64,000 nt of DNA from the NCBI GenBank assembly GCA_964477085.1, contig CAYZDF010000003.1, forward strand, positions 30,092-94,091, written 5' to 3'. The stretch comes from Dichloromethanomonas sp964477085 (GTDB taxonomy: Bacteria; Bacillota; Desulfitobacteriia; Desulfitobacteriales; Syntrophobotulaceae). Below the pieces are notes generated by a model. The model searched no databases and was not told where the DNA came from. It was given only the letters and a program-made list of their open reading frames with translations. Position 1 is the first letter of the stretch, and the number at the start of each line of letters is the position of its first letter. Position numbers and translations under genes: made by a program. Positions 29,064 through 37,163 of this stretch are shown piece by piece.

Positions 29064-29869
29064 TTGCCTATTCGTATGGTAGCAATGGATCTAGATGATA
29101 CCTTACTCAGTTGTGACTTATCCATCTCCGCAAGAAATAAACAAGCCATCGAAAGAGCAAGGGAAAAGGGTGTCCTGGTAACAGTGGCCACAGGTAGAAT
29201 GCCTCTTTCCTGTCAGAGGTTCATTGAGCAGCTGAATATCTGCGTTCCAGTCATTGCTTGTCACGGGGCGATAGTTAAAGATATGGTTACTGGGGACATC
29301 ATCTATCGCAAGGTCATTGATAAAAAATGGGTGGCTGAAGCAGTCGAAAAGATGCAGGCTGAGGGGATGCATTGTCAAATCTATCTAAAGGATAAGATCT
29401 TTACCAATAAGTTGAATGAATGGTCAGAAACATGGCGCAAGATTTCCAAGCTTCAGGCCGAAGAAGCAGATCTTCTGGAAATCATCAGCCAGGAGGAAGA
29501 AGGAGCAGAAAAGGTTGTTTCCATCGGTGAAGAAGGCGTGATTTTTTCTAAGTATCATGATTTAAAACCTTATTTCGCCGGACGTATTCACCTCACCATG
29601 TCCAAACCGAATTTTCTTGAGATGTCGGACGCAGCAGTCAATAAAGGTGTAGCACTGGCTTTTTTGGCCGAAAAAAAGGTATTGCCAGGGAAGAGGTCAT
29701 GGCAATTGGAGACAGCCTCAATGACCTCGAAATGATTCGATACGCAGGGATCGGTGTGGCCATGGGTAATGCTCGCCCGGAAGTTAAAGAAGAAGCAGAC
29801 TACATTACAGCAAGTAACGATGCAGATGGTGTCGCGGAAGCCATTGAAAGATTTGTACTGAATAGTTGA
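29064..29869 (+). pseudogene. Cof-type HAD phosphatase, frameshifted at an A7 tract (copy 1)
   Basis: TTG start with GGAGG upstream. Motif I is MDLDDTLL (residue about 8) and motif II VATGRM. The frame runs to a stop at 29735, but the conserved C-terminus (AIGDSLNDLEMIRYAGIGVAMG) continues in the -1 frame to 29869. Eight A instead of seven at 29671-29677 would give an uninterrupted AEKKGIAREEVMAIGDS. The heptamer A-AAA-AAG is in phase here, the classic -1 slippery sequence, so slippage could restore the full protein. Otherwise this is a recent pseudogene. A near-identical copy at 31650 carries the same A7. Confidence 0.85.
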
Positions 29870-29943
29870 TCAGGGCAGCAGATTATTCTTGTTTTCTGAG
29901 CTGGTTTTGGCTCTATAATGGTTAGTGTCTTAATGATTAAATA
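29135..29943 (+). repeat. Duplicated HAD segment, copy 1 (809 bp)
   Basis: It matches 31650-32457 as a direct repeat. The first 630 bp differ by one substitution and one indel, and the last 180 bp by about ten substitutions. The uneven divergence suggests gene conversion of the 5' part. Confidence 0.95.
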
Positions 29944-30150
29944 GGGGCTGCTGAAAATCGAAAAAATACAGTAATAACAAGGGTTTGACGGCACGAATTT
30001 AAGTGTAAGGGAAAAGTGATTAAACCCCTTAAAACCTTGCACTTGGAGGAGAAAATGTACCGCAAGACTGATCCGCAATTAATTAACCATAGATGATTTT
30101 ATTCTGCCGTTTTCCGGCAAACTGAGCGCCGAGAATCGCTGGATTCAACT
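29944..30150 (+). mobile_element. IS remnant: left end and transposase N-terminus (IS1182/IS5-like)
   Basis: Starting exactly where the HAD homology ends, AGGGGCTGCTGAAAA looks like an IS terminus. GGAGG then ATG 30055 begins MYRKTDPQL, and after a frameshift TIDDFILPFSGKL and AENRWIQL follow, matching the N-terminus of IS1182-type transposases. The match stops at a CTAG (30149-30152), beyond which YihY-like sequence begins. The element is dead: frameshifted and without its right part. Confidence 0.6.
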
Positions 30151-30436
30151 AGTCTTTACTTTTGTTATTTTAAATTATATGGCAAGCAATTATAAGTACT
30201 CTATTAAAATGATTTTTCCAGGATCCCTGTTTTCAGCAGCCGGGTGGATCATTATCTCCCTGGCTTTCTCTTATTATGTAAAACACTTTAACAACTACAC
30301 CATGATCTATGGCAGTATCGGCGGAATTATCGTGCTTTTGTTATGGCTATACTGGAGCACTGGGATTCTCTTGCTTGGCAGTGCGCTCAATGCTGTTCTT
30401 ATATCTGAGAAGAAAAAGTTGGGGAAGGCGCAATGA
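30151..30436 (+). pseudogene. YihY/BrkB-family membrane protein, C-terminal fragment
   Basis: About 95 codons. The sequence NYMASNYKYSIKMIFPGSLF and the following GWIIISLAFSYYVKHF and YGSIGGIIVLLLWLYWS match the last third of YihY (UPF0761/BrkB) proteins. The N-terminal two thirds are absent and replaced by the IS remnant, so an ATG at 30179 would only make a fragment. Not expected to be functional. Confidence 0.75.
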
Positions 30437-30555
30437 TGATGTATTTTGTCGTGGTGTTTTATGTTTTATCAACATAAAAAAAATAGTTACCTTCCGACAT
30501 ATATTTCCATATTTGGTTCTTTTTTTTAATTTCAACATTGTTATAATGTATCCAA

Positions 30556-30570
30556 ATGAGAATCCGACAT
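30556..30570. repeat. 15-bp inverted repeat, left copy
   Basis: ATGAGAATCCGACAT, perfectly complementary to 31391-31405. The pair brackets the secreted-protein gene at a span of 850 bp. A partial echo TCCGACATAT lies at 30493-30502. Confidence 0.85.
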
Positions 30571-30590
30571 ATAATTTTTTGGAGGTTATT

Positions 30591-31336
30591 ATGCAAAAAG
30601 AATAGTTGGTATCCTTATAGCTGTAATGGTAATATTATCATTTTCAATCCCCGCTTATGCACAACCTGACAATTATCAAAAAGATTCCTTTATTACATTG
30701 TCAGAATTTATCCAAGAAGCTGACATAGTTGGTATTGCTAAGGATAAACAAGTAAGCCTTTACAATAAAATAAAAGCTGGTGGGATACCCGATGTTTTTA
30801 ATCCAGAAAAGCAATATCTTGTTCCCCATGGCTTCGAAAAATCAAATGGAAAATTTGTTTTTCCAGATGGTTCTTTCTTAGAAGTTAAAAAAGCAAAAAG
30901 TAAAAAAATATTACTTACCCCAGAAAATAAAAACAAACTGATTTCTATTACTAAAGATAAAGAATATGTTGATAATCTTTATGCAAAAACTAACAATTTC
31001 GTAACACCTTTGTCTGTAGTCTTTGACAGTTGTTGGGTTACAGGTTATAGCGGGCTTGTAAATATGAAATACTATCAAGAACAATTGTTAGATATGAGTT
31101 ACAGCCAAAGTAGAATAACCTATGTTGACCCAAGTAGCCTTGAGGTCAATGTTATAGGTGGGACATTCCAAATTGGTTATAATCCTAGAATTGATAACTA
31201 TCAACAGTCAGGCTCAACTCCCGCATCCTCTTCTGCAAAAGTATATGCTACTATTGCTGGTTATTTTACAAACACACTAATTCTACATGGATATGTAGCA
31301 GATACGAGTGTTTGGTCTAGCATGGAACATTTTTGA
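30591..31336 (+). pseudogene. Secreted hypothetical protein, start frameshifted at A5
   Basis: GGAGG precedes ATG 30591, which reads MQKE and stops. One extra A at 30595-30599 would give MQKRIVGILIAVMVILSFSI and an AYA cleavage site, a complete signal peptide joined to the open frame that continues to 31336 (about 248 residues in all). An internal ATG at 30626 would keep only part of the signal. The mature protein is lysine-rich in its first half and Ser/Tyr-rich in its second half; no family recognised. It is AT-rich relative to its neighbours and lies between 15-bp inverted repeats, which suggests transfer as a cassette. Confidence 0.6.
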
Positions 31337-31390
31337 TTTATAAAACCAATAGTAAACACTTTAATACACAACTTAAATACTAATTAAAAA

Positions 31391-31405
31391 ATGTCGGATT
31401 CTCAT
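31391..31405. repeat. 15-bp inverted repeat, right copy
   Basis: ATGTCGGATTCTCAT, the exact complement of 30556-30570. It could be an element end or, with its preceding A run, part of a regulatory structure. Confidence 0.85.
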
Positions 31406-31434
31406 CTAAATTTTAATAGTATAGGAGAATATTA

Positions 31435-31614
31435 ATGACTTATAATGCAACTTCCTTTGTTTTTGTACCTGAATACTTCATCTTAATTTTAGTTTTTCTC
31501 ATTACCTTTATTTTGGTCATAGTAGCTCTTATTAATATTATCCGATTAACTCATTATCAAATTAAATTGACCAAATTACAATTCCAAAACCTACTTAATA
31601 GAAAAAAGGATTAA
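31435..31614 (+). CDS. Small single-pass membrane protein
   Basis: A 59-residue ORF with AGGAG seven bases before the ATG. Residues 10-36 form one long hydrophobic helix (FVFVPEYFILILVFLITFI). A basic, glutamine-rich tail ending NRKKD follows, so the tail is probably cytoplasmic. Unknown family. It lies just outside the right 15-bp repeat and before HAD copy 2. Confidence 0.55.
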   Translation: MTYNATSFVFVPEYFILILVFLITFILVIVALINIIRLTHYQIKLTKLQFQNLLNRKKD

Positions 31615-31649
31615 ACCTCTGCTTAAAATTGTATACATTTATAGAATCA

Positions 31650-32383
31650 AAATAAACAAGCCATCGAAAGAGCAAGAGAAAAGGGTGTCCTGGTAACAGT
31701 GGCCACAGGTAGAATGCCTCTTTCCGTCAGAGGTTCATTGAGCAGCTGAATATCTGCGTTCCAGTCATTGCTTGTCACGGGGCGATAGTTAAAGATATGG
31801 TTACTGGGGACATCATCTATCGCAAGGTCATTGATAAAAAATGGGTGGCTGAAGCAGTCGAAAAGATGCAGGCTGAGGGGATGCATTGTCAAATCTATCT
31901 AAAGGATAAGATCTTTACCAATAAGTTGAATGAATGGTCAGAAACATGGCGCAAGATTTCCAAGCTTCAGGCCGAAGAAGCAGATCTTCTGGAAATCATC
32001 AGCCAGGAGGAAGAAGGAGCAGAAAAGGTTGTTTCCATCGGTGAAGAAGGCGTGATTTTTTCTAAGTATCATGATTTAAAACCTTATTTCGCCGGACGTA
32101 TTCACCTCACCATGTCCAAACCGAATTTTCTTGAGATGTCGGACGCAGCAGTCAATAAAGGTGTAGCACTGGCTTTTTTGGCCGAAAAAAAGGTATTGCC
32201 AGGGAAGAGGTCATGGCAATTGGAGACAGCCTCAATGACCTCGAAATGATTCGATACGCAGGGATCGGTGTGGCCGTGGGTAATTCTCGCCCGGAAGTTA
32301 AGGAAGAAGCAGACTACATTACCGCAAGTAACGATGCAGATGGTGTAGCGGAAGCCATCGAAAGATTTGTACTGAATAGTTGA
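31650..32383 (+). pseudogene. Cof-type HAD phosphatase, truncated and twice frameshifted (copy 2)
   Basis: It lacks the first 24 codons including the catalytic DxD. It has a one-base deletion after 31725 (TTTCCGTC against TTTCCTGTC in copy 1) and carries the same A7 frameshift (32185-32191). Homology runs on past the stop to 32457, just before the tRNA promoter. It cannot make an active enzyme. Its 3' end sits in a natural-looking setting upstream of tRNA-Thr. Confidence 0.9.
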
Positions 32384-32487
32384 TCAGGACAGCAGATTAT
32401 TCTTGTTTTCTGAGCTGTTTTTGGCTCTATAATGGTTAGTGTCTCAATGATCAAATATGTATCAAAAGCAATATGGCATGTTAGCCG

Positions 32488-32516
32488 TTGACTTCGAAGG
32501 AAAAATCGAGTAGAAT
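32488..32516 (+). promoter_or_regulatory. tRNA-Thr promoter
   Basis: TTGACT (32488-32493), a 17-base spacer and TAGAAT (32511-32516), 28 bases before the tRNA. Confidence 0.65.
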
Positions 32517-32544
32517 ATCATCTGTCATCTTACCAATTAAATAT

Positions 32545-32619
32545 GCCGATGTGGCTCAGAGGTAGAGCAGCTCACTCGTAATGAGCAGGTCGTCGGTTCG
32601 ATTCCGACCATCGGCTCCA
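32545..32619 (+). tRNA. tRNA-Thr (anticodon CGT)
   Basis: A full cloverleaf: acceptor GCCGATG/CATCGGC, D-stem GCTC/GAGC, anticodon stem GCTCA/TGAGC with loop CTCGTAA (anticodon CGT, reads ACG), T-stem GTCGG/CCGAC with TTCGATT, discriminator T and an encoded CCA. Confidence 0.95.
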
Positions 32620-32672
32620 CGCTTATAATCGTTGGATTTATTAGCATTTCGGTAAATAGGCATAAAAATAAG

Positions 32673-32720
32673 AGCAATTCATCTTTTAGAGAAAAATAAA
32701 GGGTGAATTGCTTTTGTTTT
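32673..32720 (+). terminator. Terminator after tRNA-Thr
   Basis: A 9-bp stem (AGCAATTCA / TGAATTGCT) followed by TTTTGTTTTT. Confidence 0.75.
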
Positions 32721-32726
32721 TCATTA

Positions 32727-32824
32727 GCATGAAGGTCACGCCGCAGATAGATACCTTATTCAAAATTCTGCAGCCGCTAGGGTATACACTGGCTGTAGTC
32801 CCTTGTGAACAGCCTCAAAAGTGA
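32727..32824 (+). pseudogene. HTH antitoxin-type protein, C-terminal remnant
   Basis: The short frame reads MKVTPQIDTLFKILQPLGY followed by TLAVVP, the usual end of XRE/HipB-type helix-turn-helix proteins that pair with HigB/HipA-like toxins. The DNA-binding part is missing and a terminator lies upstream, so this is a relic. It lies between the tRNA and the 16-bp tRNA-like repeat. Confidence 0.5.
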
Positions 32825-32933
32825 AACCAAAATAGTTCATCCAATCATTAAGGATTTTTTAATAGAGACATTCCCTGTATCAACCTGGCAAAATTTGCAC
32901 AAGTTCAAACGTTCTACCTTATTATAAAACAAT

Positions 32934-32949
32934 GGTCGTCGGTTCGATT
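32934..32949. repeat. 16-bp copy of tRNA-Thr T-arm (att-like)
   Basis: GGTCGTCGGTTCGATT repeats 32588-32603 of the tRNA exactly and ends one base before the stop codon of the radical SAM gene. Direct repeats of a tRNA 3' part are typical attachment-site scars. Confidence 0.6.
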
Positions 32950-33852
32950 TCAAAAAAGCATAAGATTTAAACCCAATTGCTGCGCAAATTTTAAAGTTTC
33001 TTTATATTCCTGTTTGGACAGTCTTTGAGATATCTCAGGATATCCGGACGCTTCATGAGCCGGATAATACTGGTCCATTAAATTTACTGCACAATTCGGA
33101 GACAATTCCCGCTTGATGAATTTTAAGATTTCTCTGGTATCCTCCAGTCCGCCCGGCAGCATTAAATGACGGATAAGCAATCCCCGGCAAGCGATTCCTG
33201 CCTCGTTTATTTTCAAGCCTCCTACCTGGCGGTCCATTTCCTTTAAAGCAATCTTAACCTTTTCGGGATAATCCTTAACCTGAGAATAGCGGCTGCCCCT
33301 TTCAGCAAGATGATACTTAAAGTCGGGCATATAGATGTCAACCACGCCATCCAGCAAAACCAAAGTTTCAAGGCTTTCATAGCCACCGCAATTGTACACC
33401 AGCGGGAGGTTTAAGCCTTTTAGCGCTGCCACAAAGACTGCTTCCAAGATATTCGGGACAAAATGCGTCGGTGTTACAAGGTTGATGTTATGACAGCGGT
33501 AATGATTCTGGAGGAGGAGCATAATTTCTGCTAATGTTTCGTTAGTAATGATCTGGCCTTCTCCGCCGAAACTAAGCTCACAGTTCTGGCAAAAAACACA
33601 ACGCATGTTGCAGTAAGCAAAAAAGATTGTACCCGATCCATGGTATCCGACTAAAGGGGGTTCTTCGCCGTAATGCGGACCATAGCTGGCAATCACAGCC
33701 TTGTTGGGAGCCCGGCAGAAACCAAGCTTTTCAAACCTGTTGACTCCGCAAAGGTGAGGACAAAGATTGCACTTGGTTAAATGTTGTTTGGCGTTAACCA
33801 CTCGTTGTTCCAATTGATGGTTATTTAAGAGTTTATGATATCCCGGTTCCAT
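32950..33852 (-). CDS. Radical SAM protein, PflX-like (COG1313)
   Basis: A 300-residue radical SAM enzyme. The SAM cluster motif CNMRCVFCQNC is at about residue 80. A further cysteine set, CNLCPHLCGVNR, at residues 31-42 is typical of the COG1313 group related to pyruvate-formate-lyase activase. The substrate is unknown. The ATG follows AAAAGGTGC. The stop codon abuts the att-like repeat, so the last residues might have been altered by integration, although the length is normal. Confidence 0.85.
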   Translation of the reverse strand: MEPGYHKLLNNHQLEQRVVNAKQHLTKCNLCPHLCGVNRFEKLGFCRAPNKAVIASYGPHYGEEPPLVGYHGSGTIFFAYCNMRCVFCQNCELSFGGEGQIITNETLAEIMLLLQNHYRCHNINLVTPTHFVPNILEAVFVAALKGLNLPLVYNCGGYESLETLVLLDGVVDIYMPDFKYHLAERGSRYSQVKDYPEKVKIALKEMDRQVGGLKINEAGIACRGLLIRHLMLPGGLEDTREILKFIKRELSPNCAVNLMDQYYPAHEASGYPEISQRLSKQEYKETLKFAQQLGLNLMLF

Positions 33853-34145
33853 TTCAGCACCTTTTCCTGAAGTTTTTCATACAGAAAGTAATATTCCCTT
33901 AGTTAAAAGAATTTATTTGATAAGTTAAGCATAAAAAATCTGTATTGGATAATCCTAATGTTGCAGAGTCAGGTTTTGCCGGCAACGGCTCTACAGGCAG
34001 TAAGTAGAACGCACCTGGCTTCTTTTACATAGTAGCCGACAATAGAATTATTACAAGGCGGTCCATGGTATAAAACAATAGAGGTTTTTAATATTAAACA
34101 TAAAAACAAGAGGGATATTTAGATGAGCTTACAGGGGAATGATTT

Positions 34146-34703
34146 ATGATGAATAAAGAAATTGTCATTGCAATGGCTTTGGTTATATCCATAATAGAAA
34201 TTTACATGATCATTAATTTGTACCGTCAAAAGAGACACGAATATTTCTTTGAAAATATAGGGATCTATGGTGTAGTTTTAATTTTTCTCTTAGGCCAATA
34301 CTATTTTGAGTTTCAGATAAAAGGCTACATCATACTGTTTGTGCTGTTTTCAATAATCGGCCATTCTTTTGTCGGAGAATATCTGGACTATTATAATAAA
34401 TCAAAGTATTATGACAGGTTCTTGCACTTTTTTGGAACCTTTTCCTTTACGCTCTTTGCTTATTCAATTATATATCTTATTGAAAAACCCATTCACTATT
34501 CCCCGTTATATGTGTCCTTGTTTGTAACGACTTTGGGTATAGCGATGGGCGTTCTTTTTGAATTATTGGAATTTGCGCACGATACCTTTATGAAATCAGA
34601 CATTCAAGCCCAACATGGCCTAAAAGACACCAATCTGGATTTAATGGGGAATGTTATTGGTGCTTTGCTCGCAGGAGTTTTATCATTTTTTGTCTTTTAT
34701 TAA
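34146..34703 (+). CDS. YjdF/DUF2238-like membrane protein
   Basis: A 185-residue protein with about six transmembrane helices. The motifs YDRFLHFFGT (about residue 95), FELLEFAHD (about 138) and GLKDTNLDLMGNVIGAL near the C-terminus match the YjdF/DUF2238 pattern of charged residues within membrane helices. Function unknown. AGGGGA precedes the double ATG at 34146/34149. The upstream gap 33853-34145 shows no gene. Confidence 0.7.
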   Translation: MMNKEIVIAMALVISIIEIYMIINLYRQKRHEYFFENIGIYGVVLIFLLGQYYFEFQIKGYIILFVLFSIIGHSFVGEYLDYYNKSKYYDRFLHFFGTFSFTLFAYSIIYLIEKPIHYSPLYVSLFVTTLGIAMGVLFELLEFAHDTFMKSDIQAQHGLKDTNLDLMGNVIGALLAGVLSFFVFY

Positions 34704-34765
34704 TATCTTAATATAAATATATAAATAGCGTACTATTTTCAGCATCAGAAAGAAAGTTCTATTTT

Positions 34766-34909
34766 ATGTTTGAACAATTGAAAATGGATATGCATCGTCA
34801 TATCGGCACCATAATAATAGGTCGGGTCAAATATTTGTCAGCTGGTACCACACCTCAACGGAAATCCAACACTGTTGTTCCATCAAAATTAAAGTTTTCA
34901 ATTGAATAA
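34766..34909 (+). other. Weak 47-codon ORF, probably not a gene
   Basis: The ORF runs from ATG 34766 to TAA 34907-34909 with only AGAAAG as a poor ribosome site. It has no recognisable domain. Noted because it fills most of the gap 34704-34899. Confidence 0.2.
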
Positions 34910-34940
34910 AAGCTGAAAAAGTATTAGCTTTTATTGAATT
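34900..34940. terminator. Bidirectional terminator-like hairpin
   Basis: A 15-bp stem with one mismatch (AATTGAATAAAAGCT / AGCTTTTATTGAATT, loop 11), directly after the stop of the last gene of the spoVA-like operon. Confidence 0.65.
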
Positions 34941-34943
34941 AAT

Positions 34944-35147
34944 TTATTGTTTGTATTGCGGCTCCTGCTCTTCGACGTATTGCTGCCTTTCTTTCAATGT
35001 CTCAAGAGCATCATCGAAGGTCTGCGCCAGCTGTTCAAAAGTCTGCTTTGCCTGTTGATCCTGGGTTTCCAGAGAAAAAGTCTTCATAGTTGCGGCCGCG
35101 TTCTGGACAGTTGCAATGGCCTGCTCCATTTGTGTTCCTACGGTCAT
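34944..35147 (-). CDS. DUF1657 protein, distal
   Basis: A 67-residue small helical DUF1657 protein (MTVGTQMEQAIATVQNA start, EPQYKQ end). It is the last gene of the minus-strand spoVA-like unit; a homologue opens the same unit at 38126. DUF1657 proteins are characteristic partners of mobile spoVA operons in spore formers. AGGAGG-rich sequence precedes the ATG. Function unknown. Confidence 0.88.
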   Translation of the reverse strand: MTVGTQMEQAIATVQNAAATMKTFSLETQDQQAKQTFEQLAQTFDDALETLKERQQYVEEQEPQYKQ

Positions 35148-35240
35148 TTATTATCACCTCCCTCCTTAACATCAAAAAATGTAACGAATGCTACCTCCCA
35201 AAATGACAGATAAGTTAAGGTCTTAAACACTTCGGAAAGC

Positions 35241-35594
35241 TTACCCTCTAGACCTAAAGATCAGCGCTCCCAGGAAAGCAAATATTATAGCTGCTGATAT
35301 ACCCGCGCTTGTAATCTGAAAGATGCCGGTTAGCACACCGATAAGACCTGAAGAATCAAATTCCTTTAAAGCACCTTTTACTAATTGATTTCCGAAGCTG
35401 CTTATGGGTACGGAAGCCCCTGCTCCTGCAAATTTAACAAGCGGATCATAAAGGCCGAGTCCTCCCAGAACTGCTCCAGTAACCACCAAAGTACTGGTTG
35501 TATGGGCTGGGGTAAGTTTCAGACCATCCAACAATAATTGTCCAATGACACATATCATTCCCCCTATAAGAAAAGCCCATAGAAATTTTTCCAT
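35241..35594 (-). CDS. spoVAE: Stage V sporulation protein AE (SpoVAEb)
   Basis: A 117-residue membrane protein with about three to four helices. It has the family start FLWAFLIGGMICVIGQLL and the block TGAVLGGLGLYDPLVKFAGAG. SpoVA proteins form the inner spore-membrane channel that loads and releases Ca-dipicolinic acid. AGGAGG precedes the ATG. It is 67 bases downstream of spoVAD. Confidence 0.92.
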   Translation of the reverse strand: MEKFLWAFLIGGMICVIGQLLLDGLKLTPAHTTSTLVVTGAVLGGLGLYDPLVKFAGAGASVPISSFGNQLVKGALKEFDSSGLIGVLTGIFQITSAGISAAIIFAFLGALIFRSRG

Positions 35595-35661
35595 TCCTAC
35601 ACCTCCTGTAACTCTAAAGCATAACCTACTACTGAAAAAAGAATAAGCCTAATCCGGCGGA

Positions 35662-36666
35662 TTATATTTCGATGCTTACGGCATGGGCGACTGATGGGAT
35701 GCTTTCTTTCTGCTGGTATGACATTGGCGATAACAAAGCGCCTGTGGCAATAACGAGTATCCTGCGTAGTTCACCTTTGCGCATTCGGTTAAAAAAATGC
35801 CCAAAGGTTGTTACGGCTGCGCAGCCACAACCACTCCCGCCTGCAAGTACCACCGGTTGATCCTTTTTATAGATCATAACCCCGCAATCGGTAAATATTT
35901 CTTCAGGAATTTTCAGGCCATGCTCTTTTAACAAGTCACCGGCAATGCGGTGTCCTACCCTGCCCAAATCACCGGTAGCGATAACGTCGTAATAAGTAGG
36001 ATCTTTGTTTAAATCTCGAAAGTGGGCCTCTATCGTATCCACGGCAGCCGGAGCCATAGCCGCCCCCAGGTTGAACGGGTCGGATATTCCCATGTCAACG
36101 ACACGTCCAATCGTAGCTGCTGTTATCCGGGGACCGTTCCCCTTAGCAGTTATCAGGGCAGCGCCAGACCCTGTTACAGTCCATTGGGCTGTAGGCGGTT
36201 TTTGGGAACCATATTCGGTTGGGTATCGATACTGTTTTTCCGCTGCGGCATTATGGCTGGAAACGCAAACCAATGCATTTTTAGCAAAGCCACTGTCCAC
36301 GAGAACTGATCCTAATGCCAATCCTTGCATGGACGTTGAACAGGCTCCATACAATCCAAGGTAAGGGGTTGCAAGCGTACGGGCGGCGAAGCTGCTGGGG
36401 ACAATCTGGTTAATCAGGTCCCCGCTTAAAAGGAATTGGATGTCTTCTTTTTTCATGCCTGCTTTTTTAATGGCCGTTTCACAGGCTTCTTCTTGCAGTT
36501 TCTTTTCTGCTTTTTCAAAGCTGTCCTGTCCAAGCCAGATATCTCCGTGAAGAAGGTCAAAATCTTCGGCCAATGCCCCTTGGGCTTCATAAGGACCTCC
36601 AACAGTGGCCGAAGCGATAACCGTAGGTTTGGAATCGTAAATCCAAGTTTGGTGACCTTGCAGCAT
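35662..36666 (-). CDS. spoVAD: Stage V sporulation protein AD
   Basis: A 334-residue thiolase-fold protein, normal length. Typical blocks are GHQTWIYDSKP, the cysteine region LYGACSTSMQGLALGS, and AGGSGCGCAAVT near the end. In Bacillus, SpoVAD binds dipicolinic acid. Its ATG overlaps the spoVAC stop codon (TAATG), so the two are translationally coupled. Confidence 0.95.
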   Translation of the reverse strand: MLQGHQTWIYDSKPTVIASATVGGPYEAQGALAEDFDLLHGDIWLGQDSFEKAEKKLQEEACETAIKKAGMKKEDIQFLLSGDLINQIVPSSFAARTLATPYLGLYGACSTSMQGLALGSVLVDSGFAKNALVCVSSHNAAAEKQYRYPTEYGSQKPPTAQWTVTGSGAALITAKGNGPRITAATIGRVVDMGISDPFNLGAAMAPAAVDTIEAHFRDLNKDPTYYDVIATGDLGRVGHRIAGDLLKEHGLKIPEEIFTDCGVMIYKKDQPVVLAGGSGCGCAAVTTFGHFFNRMRKGELRRILVIATGALLSPMSYQQKESIPSVAHAVSIEI

Positions 36667-37145
36667 TACATCACACCCAATGCTCTTAGAATTATAACAA
36701 TAATCGATACAACAAAAGCAGAAAAAACACCATAGACGATAACAGGGCCGGAGATTTTAAACATATTGCCCCCTACTCCCAGGACAAAACCTTCGCTGCG
36801 GTGCTCGATGGCCGCTGAAACCATAGTATTGGCAAAACCGGTCACCGGAATAATGGTACCCGCCCCGGCCCATTGGGCAATATGGTCGTAGACCCCAAAA
36901 CCCGTTAAAAGCACGGTGATAATAATAAGTACTGCTACTGTAGGATTTCCGGCAGTTTCTACTGAAAAGTGAAAGTATTTGATGAATAGCATTTGTATCC
37001 CCTGACCCAAGGTACAGATTAGACCTCCTACCAAAAATGCCTTAACACAATTTAATAAAATAGGGCGTTTCGGTTCCCTGGCCTGGGCAAATGCTTGATA
37101 TTTCTGTTGCGTTGGGGAAAGTTTCTTTTTCTTTTTATTGGACAT
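36666..37145 (-). CDS. spoVAC: Stage V sporulation protein AC
   Basis: A 159-residue protein with a basic N-terminus (MSNKKKKKLSPTQQKYQ) and several helices, with the family block GTIIPVTGFANTM. SpoVAC is described as a mechanosensitive-channel-like component of the DPA channel. GAGGTG precedes the ATG. The 113-bp gap to the upstream DUF421 gene holds four mini-hairpins. Confidence 0.93.
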   Translation of the reverse strand: MSNKKKKKLSPTQQKYQAFAQAREPKRPILLNCVKAFLVGGLICTLGQGIQMLFIKYFHFSVETAGNPTVAVLIIITVLLTGFGVYDHIAQWAGAGTIIPVTGFANTMVSAAIEHRSEGFVLGVGGNMFKISGPVIVYGVFSAFVVSIIVIILRALGVM

Positions 37146-37163
37146 ACTTTACACCTCGTTAAC

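Noticed and set aside
36005..36364. 119-codon plus-strand ORF in spoVAD
   Set aside because: Reverse-frame shadow of spoVAD.
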